Positions 36,266 to 43,401 of a stretch of DNA of 64,000 bases are shown in pieces (within the stretch, counting starts at the first letter, position 1; each line of letters begins with the position of its first letter). This DNA comes from Pseudomonadota bacterium. GTDB taxonomy: Bacteria > Desulfobacterota > Desulfovibrionia > Desulfovibrionales > Desulfovibrionaceae. The notes under the pieces are model-generated. The model saw only the letters and a list, made by a program, of their open reading frames with translations, made no database searches and had not been told where the DNA came from. The position numbers and the translations under genes are program-made. The DNA is taken from contig JAEYTO010000110.1 in the NCBI GenBank assembly GCA_023433925.1, forward strand, positions 1 to 64,000, in the 5' to 3' direction.

Positions 36266-37327
36266 CTAATCCCGCCGTCCGGCGGTAAGCTCGTCCCGTC
36301 CGTTCGCGGCCTGCCCATGGCCCTGCGTGGCCTTGTCCGTTCCGGGCTCGCGGCCAAGCCAGCCCCGGCCTTCGAGCCACAGCCACACGGCCAGTCCGGG
36401 CAGGCCGAGGATGATCTCCCGTGCGCGCTTGATCAGCGCCAGGGCCAGGGCAACCTCGGGCGTGATGCCCATCAGGCGGCCCAAAAGAAGGATGGAGCCC
36501 TCGCGCACGCCCAGGCCGCCGGGGATCATGAAGGCGGCGCTGGTGGCGGCCGTGCTCAGGGCCTCGATGACCAGCGCATCCCACAGGCTGGCCCGCACGC
36601 CGAGGAAATGCAAGGCGAGCCAGCTTTCTCCGCTCTTGGCCAGCCAGGACAGGAGCCTGAGCCCGGTGGAGGCGGCCAGCCTGCCCCGATCCGCGTAGAT
36701 GGCCCGGATGCGCGCGTCCATGGCCTTGGCGCCGCCCAGGAGGCCGGACAGGCGGCGTCCTCCGGCCAAGCCCTGGAGCAGTCTGGCTCCGGCCGTGAAC
36801 ATGCCCGCCCGCTGGGCGAGCACGAAGCCGGCCAGGAGCAGGGCCCCCAAGGCCAGGCCGCCCCAGAAGCGCAGGCGGTCTCCACTGCCCGACAGGTACG
36901 GCAGCGTAAGCAGAAGGCCCATCAGGGCGAAAGCGAACTGGGTCAGCACGCTCACGGTCACATCCACGGTGACCGAGGCCCCGCTCTCGGCAGGCTCCAG
37001 AGGCGCATGGCTCCAACGGCCCGTGACAAGCCTGGCGCGGGCGACGTGGCCGCCGACCTGGGCCGCGGGCAGCAGAGTGTTGATCGATTCGGCCACCCAG
37101 CGCGCCACGAGAAGCCCGCCCAGGCCCGGCCCCCTGCCCCGGGGCATGAGCAAGGCCCAGCCGAAGGTATCCATGGTCAAGGGCAGGAGATGGTAGGCCG
37201 CGACCCACAGGATGGACCAGCCGGCCACGGCCAGGGCGGCCATGATGCCGGCGGGACCGTGGCGCAGCACCAGGGCGAGCAGCAAGGCCAGCCCGGCGGT
37301 CATGGCCAGAAGCGCGGTTCTTCGCAT
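36266..37327 (-). CDS. hpnL: hopanoid-associated membrane protein HpnL
   Basis: A 353-residue polytopic protein with about eight transmembrane segments, resembling the HpnL / lysylphosphatidylglycerol-synthetase transmembrane family (GGLGVREGSILLLGRLMG is a conserved block near residue 270). The start at 37327 follows a weak AAGG and precedes the first helix. Encoded upstream of hpnN and divergent from hpnM. Its role in hopanoid traffic is inferred from the cluster. The charged tail (last 30 residues) is cytoplasmic. Confidence 0.84.
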   Translation of the reverse strand: MRRTALLAMTAGLALLLALVLRHGPAGIMAALAVAGWSILWVAAYHLLPLTMDTFGWALLMPRGRGPGLGGLLVARWVAESINTLLPAAQVGGHVARARLVTGRWSHAPLEPAESGASVTVDVTVSVLTQFAFALMGLLLTLPYLSGSGDRLRFWGGLALGALLLAGFVLAQRAGMFTAGARLLQGLAGGRRLSGLLGGAKAMDARIRAIYADRGRLAASTGLRLLSWLAKSGESWLALHFLGVRASLWDALVIEALSTAATSAAFMIPGGLGVREGSILLLGRLMGITPEVALALALIKRAREIILGLPGLAVWLWLEGRGWLGREPGTDKATQGHGQAANGRDELTAGRRD

Positions 37328-37453
37328 GATCAAGCCTTGATCCCTCCCGTGCGCGCGGCTTGCCATCCGTCTCCATACACTCCCGCAAGGTCTTTGACAA
37401 ATCCTGGCCGGAAAAAAGCATGTCCGTCACTGCGGGCCAACATGTGAAAATGG

Positions 37454-37483
37454 TTGGCTCCGGCCCAAGGGCTGGCCTATAGT
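37454..37483 (+). promoter_or_regulatory. sigma-70-like promoter of hpnM
   Basis: TTGGCT and TATAGT are 18 bases apart, 66 bases before the hpnM ATG, in the divergent hpnL/hpnM region (37328-37548). Confidence 0.5.
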
Positions 37484-37548
37484 CCAGGATGATCCGAGGA
37501 CTGCCGACCGGCCAGGACCGGCGGAGCAAACCGCCAGGGAGATCGATC

Positions 37549-38178
37549 ATGCGCAACAGATTCGGGGTCTGCCTGCTCCTCGCGCCGCTCATGGCCGTCC
37601 TCTGTCTCGCCTCGTCTTCCCAGGCGGCCCAATCGGCGGCGCGCGACCCGGCCGAAACCATCGAGCGCTTCAACAAGACCTTGCTGGAGGCCATGCGCGG
37701 CGGCCAGCCCCTGGGCTACGAAGGACGCTACAAGCTTCTGCGGCCGGTCATCGACGACATCTTCGCCGACCGCTACATGGCCAGGTTCGCCGCCGGCAGG
37801 TTCTGGCGAGGCTTCAGCGACGAGCAGAAGCGCCAGTACGCCGAGGCCTACCTGGACTGGTCCGTGTCGGCCTATGCCGAGCGCTTCGACAGCTACAACG
37901 GCCAGCGCTTCTCCATCCGCTCCGTGGACATCGAAGGCGACCGGGCCACGGTGGTCAGCATCCTGACCAAGGCCGATGGCGGCACGGTGGACTTCGACTA
38001 CAAGCTGCGCGCCCAGGATGGGATGTGGCTCGTGGTGGACATCGTCGTGCGCGGCGTCAGCCAACTGGCCATGACGCGCTCGCAATTCACGTCCATCCTG
38101 GACAGGGAAGGCTTCCAGGCGCTCATGACCCGTCTTGAGCAGAAGATGGAGGTCTACTCCGAGGAGCTGTCCTCCTGA
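37549..38178 (+). CDS. hpnM: hopanoid-associated MlaC/Ttg2D-like protein HpnM
   Basis: A 209-residue exported protein with signal peptide (1-27, ending SSQAA) and the MlaC/Ttg2 fold (FWRGFSDEQKRQYAEAYLDW, DGMWLVVDIVVRGVS). MlaC proteins carry phospholipids across the periplasm; HpnM is the version found in hopanoid clusters. The ATG at 37549 has CAGGGA in front. First gene of the plus-strand series hpnM, shc, hpnG. Confidence 0.88.
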   Translation: MRNRFGVCLLLAPLMAVLCLASSSQAAQSAARDPAETIERFNKTLLEAMRGGQPLGYEGRYKLLRPVIDDIFADRYMARFAAGRFWRGFSDEQKRQYAEAYLDWSVSAYAERFDSYNGQRFSIRSVDIEGDRATVVSILTKADGGTVDFDYKLRAQDGMWLVVDIVVRGVSQLAMTRSQFTSILDREGFQALMTRLEQKMEVYSEELSS

Positions 38179-38326
38179 CACGCAATGGGCCACGGCCCGG
38201 CAACGGGCGTATAAATCATGCCGGCCGCATTGCTCCGGTCAAACGATTCTGGCACTCTCTATGGCTTGATGGGAAACTGCCCCGCACGTGCGGGCTCACG
38301 GCGAGAATCGCAAAAGGAAGGTTGCG

Positions 38327-40390
38327 ATGGATATGCTCGACAAAAAGGATGCAGCCTCGGCCCCCGCGCGCAGCCTGCTCTGGCACCCGGCCCTGCGCGA
38401 GGCTCCGGCCGCCGGCGTGCCGGCGCCGGCCAACCGCCTGGACGCGGCCCTCGGAGCCGCCCTTGGCCGGCTGCTGAACCTGCAAAGCGACCAGGGCTAT
38501 TGGGTCTTCGACCTGGAGGCGGATGCGACCATCCCTTCGGAATACGTCATGCTCCAGCGCTTCCTGGGACGGGAAATGCGCCCGGAGCTCAAGGACAAGA
38601 TCGGCCGCTATCTGCGGGCCAGGCAGTTGGATGACGGCGGCTGGCCCCTGTACACCGAAGGCCCGGCCAACCTGAGCTGCACGGTCAAGGCCTACTTCGC
38701 CCTCAAGCTCCTGGGCGACACGCCCCACGCGCCGCACATGGCCCGCGCCCGGCAGAAGGTCCTGGAGATGGGCGGCGCCGAGAAGGTCAACATCTTCACG
38801 CGCATAACCCTGGCGATCTTCGGCCAGATCCCCTGGCGCGCGGCGCCGTGCATGCCCATCGAGATCACCATGCTTCCGGAGTGGTTCTTCTTCCACCTGC
38901 GCAAGGTCTCCTACTGGTCGCGCACGGTGGTCGTGCCGCTGCTCATCCTCTACGCCCGGAGGCCCGTGCTGGGCCTTGCGCCCAACGAAGGAGTGCGCGA
39001 GCTGTTCATCCAGGACCCGGAAAGCCTGCGCAACCTGGACGAGTTCCAGGCCGGCAACGGCCGCAAGAACCTGTTCATCCTCCTGGACCGCATCCTCAAG
39101 TGCGCCGAGGGCTGCATGCCCGTGGGCATCCGCGACGAGGCCGTGCGCCGCGCCGAGCGCTGGACGGTCGAGCGCATGAGCGGCGAGGGCGGCATCGGGG
39201 CCATCTTCCCGGCCATGGCCAACGCGGTCATGGCCTTGCGCGTGCTCGGCTACGCGGACAGCCACCCGGCCATGGTACGCGGCGTCAAGGCCCTGGACGA
39301 CCTGCTCGTGGAGAAGGAGCGCGAGGCCTTCTGCCAGCCCTGCGTCTCGCCCATCTGGGATTCGTGCCTGAGCCTGTCGGCTTCCCTGGAAGCCGGCGCA
39401 CGGCACGACAGCGCGGCCATGCGGGCCTGCGTGGACTGGCTCTTCTCCAAACAGGTCTTCTCCTGGGGAGACTGGGCCCTGAACAGCCCGGAGCTCAAGC
39501 CCGGAGCCTGGGCCTTCCAGTTCGAGAACGACTTCTACCCGGACGTGGACGATACATCCATGGTGCTCATGGCGCTCCTGCGCGCCGGGGCCCTGGACGA
39601 CCCGCGCCACCAGGAGCGCATCGGCACGGCCGTCAACTGGATTCTGGGCCTGCAAAGCTCGGACGGAGGCTGGGCGGCTTTCGACGTGGACAACAACAAG
39701 CTCTATCTGAACGACATACCCTTCGCGGACCATGGGGCCCTGCTCGACCCGAGCACGGCGGACCTCACGGGCCGCTGCCTGGAGCTGCTGGGCATGCTCG
39801 GCTTCGACCGCTCCTTCGGACCCGTGGCGCGGGGCATCGAATTCCTGCGCAAGGAGCAGGAGGCCGACGGCTCCTGGTACGGCCGCTGGGGCGTGAACTA
39901 CATCTACGGAACATGGTCCGTGCTCATGGGCCTGCGCCAGGTGCGCGAGGACATGCGCGCGCCCTATGTCCGCCGGGCGGTGCGCTGGCTGCTGGACCAC
40001 CAGAACGGCGACGGGGGCTGGGGCGAGAGCTGCTACACGTACTTCGAGCCGAGCCTGGGCGGCCGGGGACGGAGCACGCCGTCCCAGACGGCCTGGGCGC
40101 TGCTGGGGCTCATGGCCGCGGGCGAGGCCGGCTCCGAGGCCGTGCGTCGAGGCATCGCCCATCTCCTGGAACGCCAGCAGCCCGACGGGAGCTGGGAAGA
40201 GCGGCTGTTCACGGGCACCGGCTTCCCGCGCGTGTTCTACCTGCTCTATCACGGCTATGGGCAGTACTTCCCACTGTGGACCCTGGGCGCCTACCGCAGG
40301 CTGATCCGGGACGGCCGCATGCGCCAGGACGAGGTCAGGCTGGCCAACCCGGACAAGCTGCCCTTCACGGTCGTGCCGCGCAGCGCATGA
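38327..40390 (+). CDS. shc: squalene-hopene cyclase
   Basis: A 687-residue squalene-hopene cyclase, full length. The catalytic acid motif DVDDTS is at 406-411. Several QW motifs are present (such as QDDGGWPLYTEG-like, QSSDGGWAAFD, QEADGSWYGRWG, QNGDGGWGES, QQPDGSWEE). The enzyme folds squalene into hopene at the cytoplasmic face of the membrane. AAGGAAGG lies before the ATG at 38327. A 14-base palindrome (CCCGCACGTGCGGG, 38281-38294) stands 32 bases upstream. The stop overlaps the hpnG start. Confidence 0.96.
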   Translation: MDMLDKKDAASAPARSLLWHPALREAPAAGVPAPANRLDAALGAALGRLLNLQSDQGYWVFDLEADATIPSEYVMLQRFLGREMRPELKDKIGRYLRARQLDDGGWPLYTEGPANLSCTVKAYFALKLLGDTPHAPHMARARQKVLEMGGAEKVNIFTRITLAIFGQIPWRAAPCMPIEITMLPEWFFFHLRKVSYWSRTVVVPLLILYARRPVLGLAPNEGVRELFIQDPESLRNLDEFQAGNGRKNLFILLDRILKCAEGCMPVGIRDEAVRRAERWTVERMSGEGGIGAIFPAMANAVMALRVLGYADSHPAMVRGVKALDDLLVEKEREAFCQPCVSPIWDSCLSLSASLEAGARHDSAAMRACVDWLFSKQVFSWGDWALNSPELKPGAWAFQFENDFYPDVDDTSMVLMALLRAGALDDPRHQERIGTAVNWILGLQSSDGGWAAFDVDNNKLYLNDIPFADHGALLDPSTADLTGRCLELLGMLGFDRSFGPVARGIEFLRKEQEADGSWYGRWGVNYIYGTWSVLMGLRQVREDMRAPYVRRAVRWLLDHQNGDGGWGESCYTYFEPSLGGRGRSTPSQTAWALLGLMAAGEAGSEAVRRGIAHLLERQQPDGSWEERLFTGTGFPRVFYLLYHGYGQYFPLWTLGAYRRLIRDGRMRQDEVRLANPDKLPFTVVPRSA

Positions 40391-41202
40391 GCACCGGAAT
40401 CCCTCAGACCCGGCATCACGCGACCGCGATGCTGGGCCTCGTCACTGCCATCAGCCTGGAGCGGGGCTGCCTGCCGCGCGCTTGCCGCTGGCGGGCGGTG
40501 GCCGACCCGTCAGGCCTGCCCCTGCGCGCGGCCGGCCTGAACGGCGTCGAGCTGCTCTGCGCGGTCTCCGGGCCTGGCATGGAGGCCGCGCGCGCCGCCG
40601 CCGAGGCCCTCGTACGCCGGGGAGCGCGGGCCCTGCTCTGCATCGGGGTCTCCGGCGGCCTGGCGCCCGGACTGTCCGCGGGCGACCTCGTGCTCGCCGA
40701 GGCAGTGCTCGCGAGCGGCTTCCCTGGCCTGCGCATTCCCGCCTCGCCCGCATGGACCAGACAAGCCCTGGCCGCCTTGCAGGCGTCGATGCCCTTGGCC
40801 GGGCCGCGCCCCAGGATCGTGCCCGGCCAGGTGCTCAGCCTTCACCGTCCAGCCCTTGGCGCGGCGCGCAAGGAAGATCTCTGGCGCCGTACCCATGCCC
40901 TGATCGCGGACCTGGAGAGCGCGGGCGTGGCCATGGCCGCCGTCGAGGCCGGCGTGCCCCTGCTCGTGCTGCGCGCCGTGTGCGACCCGCCCGAGCGCGA
41001 TCTTCCGCCAGAACTCCCGCGCCTGCTCGACGAGCGGGGCCGGGTCCGGCCCAGGCGGCTTCTGTGGAGCCTCGCCCGCAAGCCGGCCCTCGTGACCGGC
41101 CTCCTGGCATCGCGGCGCGAATTCTCGGCGGCCCTGGCCTCCCTGCGCCGGGCAATGGATGCCCTGGCCCAGGCCGGGGCCTTGAGGCCGCCGGCCGGCT
41201 AA
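40387..41202 (+). CDS. hpnG: hopanoid-associated phosphorylase HpnG
   Basis: A 271-residue protein of the nucleoside-phosphorylase superfamily matching HpnG (IGVSGGLAPGLSAGDLVLAE, AVEAGVPLLVLRAVCD). HpnG releases adenine from adenosylhopane to give the ribosyl side chain. Its ATG overlaps the shc TGA (ATGA), so the two are coupled. Followed by a double hairpin before hpnH. The last 40 residues are Arg/Ala-rich. Confidence 0.88.
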   Translation: MSTGIPQTRHHATAMLGLVTAISLERGCLPRACRWRAVADPSGLPLRAAGLNGVELLCAVSGPGMEAARAAAEALVRRGARALLCIGVSGGLAPGLSAGDLVLAEAVLASGFPGLRIPASPAWTRQALAALQASMPLAGPRPRIVPGQVLSLHRPALGAARKEDLWRRTHALIADLESAGVAMAAVEAGVPLLVLRAVCDPPERDLPPELPRLLDERGRVRPRRLLWSLARKPALVTGLLASRREFSAALASLRRAMDALAQAGALRPPAG

Positions 41203-41217
41203 AGCACCTTGCGATTC

Positions 41218-41260
41218 AACCGAGAGAGGGCGCTGCCCTCTCTCGGTTCTTGCGAGAACC
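41218..41260. terminator. paired alternative hairpins between hpnG and hpnH
   Basis: AACCGAGAGAGGGC-GCT-GCCCTCTCTCGGTT (a perfect 14-base stem) is followed by GGTTCT-TGCG-AGAACC at 41245-41260. The two share GGTT and cannot both form. Neither has a long U-tract. They lie between the converging genes and could end both. Confidence 0.6.
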
Positions 41261-41263
41261 GCC

Positions 41264-42283
41264 CTAGCCCGCTCTGGCTTCAACCGGCTGGCGGCTGGAA
41301 CGCCAGGCCTTGAGCGGCCGGTGCGCGGCGTCAGCCACGGCCGTGGGCTCGTAGCCGCAGTGCACCATGCAATTCCCGCAGCGCGGATCGTGGCCGCGCC
41401 CATAGCGATCCCAGTCGGTTTCCTCCATGAGCTCGCGATAGGTGGAGACATGGCCGTCCTCCAGCAGGTAGCAGGGCCTCTGCCAGCCGAGCACGCTACG
41501 CGCCGGCGTGCCCCACGGCGAGCAGGGGTAGTCCTCCAGACCCGCAAGGAAGTCCAGGTACAGGCTCGAATGGTTGAAACGCCAGCCCCGCCCCCGCCCC
41601 AGGCTGAAGATGGCCCGGAACAGGTCCACCGTGTCCTGGCGGGACATGAATCCGCCCTGGTCCGTGGCGGCCTCGTAGCTGAAGGCCGCGGACACGGTCA
41701 TACCCTCCACGCCCAGGGCCATGAGCGTGTCGAAGAGCGCCGCCGCGTCCTCGGGCGACTGGCCCTTGAAAAAGGTCGTGTTCGTGGTCACGCGGAACCC
41801 CCGGCCAAGGGCCTCGCGCACGGCCGACACGGCCCTGTCGAAGGCCCCGGCCTTGCAAACCTGCGTGTCGTGGCGCTCGCGCAGGCCGTCCAGGTGCACG
41901 TTGAAGCTCAGATACGGCGTGGGCTGGAACTCATCCAGGCGCGCGGCGAGAAGCTGGGCGTTGGTGCACAGGTAGATGAAGCGCCTCTGCCCGGCGAGGC
42001 CCTCCACGACGCCTGGGATGTCCGGGTGCAGGAGCGGCTCGCCGCCAGGGATGGAGACCACGGGCGCTCCACACTCCTCGGCCGCGGCCAGGCATTCATC
42101 CTTGGAGAGCTGGCGTTCCAAGATCTCGCGCGGGTAGGTGACCTTGCCGCAGCCCTTGCAGCGCAGATTGCAGCGGAAGAGCGGTTCGAGCATGAGCACG
42201 AGCGGGAAGCGCCGCTTGCCGGACAACCTCTGCTTGAGGATGTATGTGCCGATGCGCGCGGCCTGGATGGCGGGAATGCCCAC
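41264..42283 (-). CDS. hpnH: adenosyl-hopene transferase HpnH
   Basis: A 339-residue radical SAM enzyme. The CxxxCxxC cluster-binding cysteines are C38, C42 and C45 (FRCNLRCKGCGK). A C-terminal HDPRCGNCMVHCGYEP segment holds further Cys. HpnH joins 5'-deoxyadenosine to hopene to start the C35 side chain. A GTG start at 42283 is preferred: GGAAGG is seven bases before it and the protein then begins in the family-typical way; the 24-codon extension upstream is not. Divergent from ispH. Confidence 0.92.
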   Translation of the reverse strand: MGIPAIQAARIGTYILKQRLSGKRRFPLVLMLEPLFRCNLRCKGCGKVTYPREILERQLSKDECLAAAEECGAPVVSIPGGEPLLHPDIPGVVEGLAGQRRFIYLCTNAQLLAARLDEFQPTPYLSFNVHLDGLRERHDTQVCKAGAFDRAVSAVREALGRGFRVTTNTTFFKGQSPEDAAALFDTLMALGVEGMTVSAAFSYEAATDQGGFMSRQDTVDLFRAIFSLGRGRGWRFNHSSLYLDFLAGLEDYPCSPWGTPARSVLGWQRPCYLLEDGHVSTYRELMEETDWDRYGRGHDPRCGNCMVHCGYEPTAVADAAHRPLKAWRSSRQPVEARAG

Positions 42284-42391
42284 GGTATGTCCTTCCGGTT
42301 GCAGGTGTGAGGGCCCCAGACTGGCCAATCTAGCGCGAGGCGGCGGATGGTTCAAGCCCAGGCCGGAATTATCGGATTAGATGGTGGCCGG

Positions 42392-42419
42392 TTGCCTAGG
42401 TGGCGGGCGATGTTATAGG
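42392..42419 (+). promoter_or_regulatory. sigma-70-like promoter of ispH
   Basis: TTGCCT and TATAGG are 16 bases apart, 71 bases before the ispH ATG. Confidence 0.45.
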
Positions 42420-42489
42420 TGTTCTTCCGTGGGCAGGCGCGCACGCCGGGCTGTCCGGAGCAGGCCCGACGCCACGAGGAGGGGCAGGA

Positions 42490-43338
42490 ATGATCGTCAT
42501 ACGCGCGGAGACCGCCGGATTCTGCATGGGCGTGGAGCTGGCCCTGAAGAAGCTCGATTCGCTCCTGGAGGAGCGGGGCGGCGAGGGGCCGATCTACATT
42601 CTCGGGCCAATCATCCACAATCCGCAGGTGCTGTCCGAGTACGCGGCACGGGGCGTCATCACGGCCTCCACGCCCGAGGAGATCCCGGCCGGGGCCTCGG
42701 TGGTCATACGGGCCCACGGCGTGCCCAAGGAGATCGAGGAACGGCTGCGCGGCCGGGGCGTGTCCATCGTCGACGCCACCTGCCCCAAGGTAAAGAAGGC
42801 CCAGGTCCTCATCGCCCGGCGCACGGCCGAGGGCCGCCGGCTCCTGCTCTACGGCGAGGAGTGCCATCCCGAGGTCAAGGGCTTGCTGAGCTACGCGGCG
42901 GCGGGCGCGCACGTGTTCGACAACCGGGAATCGCTCTTCGGGCTGCTGTCCAGGGACGAGAAGTACTGCCTGGCCTCCCAGACCACCCAGGACCGGGCCA
43001 GCTTCGAGCAGATCAAGGACGAGCTGGGCGCTCTGCCGGAGCTGGACCTCGCGGTGCTCAACACCATCTGCGACGCGACCAAGCTGCGCCAGGACGAGGC
43101 CACGAGCATCGCCGACGAGGTGGACTTCATGGTCGTCGTGGGCGGCTTCAACAGCGGCAACACGCGCCGCCTGGTGCAGGTGGTGGCCAGCCGCATGATC
43201 CCCTGCCTGCACGTGGAGACGGTCGAGGGGCTGCCGCTGGCGGAGATATCGCGCTACGGCTGCGTGGGCCTCACGGCCGGGGCTTCCACGCCCAAGAAGA
43301 TCATCGACGAGGTCGAGGCAAGCCTGAAGGACCTGTAG
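42490..43338 (+). CDS. ispH: 4-hydroxy-3-methylbut-2-enyl diphosphate reductase
   Basis: A 282-residue IspH (LytB). The three conserved cysteines of the iron-sulfur cluster are visible: C12 (AGFCMGV), one in VDATCPKV at about 97, and one in NTICDATK at about 195. It makes isopentenyl and dimethylallyl diphosphate, the last step of the methylerythritol phosphate pathway. Placement beside hpnH suggests it supports hopanoid supply. AGGAGGGG lies before the ATG at 42490. Confidence 0.95.
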   Translation: MIVIRAETAGFCMGVELALKKLDSLLEERGGEGPIYILGPIIHNPQVLSEYAARGVITASTPEEIPAGASVVIRAHGVPKEIEERLRGRGVSIVDATCPKVKKAQVLIARRTAEGRRLLLYGEECHPEVKGLLSYAAAGAHVFDNRESLFGLLSRDEKYCLASQTTQDRASFEQIKDELGALPELDLAVLNTICDATKLRQDEATSIADEVDFMVVVGGFNSGNTRRLVQVVASRMIPCLHVETVEGLPLAEISRYGCVGLTAGASTPKKIIDEVEASLKDL

Positions 43339-43401
43339 TCAGCAGGACCGGGCCGGAGCGCCGCCTTCTTCCTCGGGCCGGGGGCCAGCCTCCGCCGCGG
43401 T

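Noticed and set aside
38848..40386. Long plus-strand frame inside shc that continues into hpnG
   Set aside because: It is the hpnG frame extended backwards through shc; the protein composition is Arg/Pro-rich and not real before 40387.
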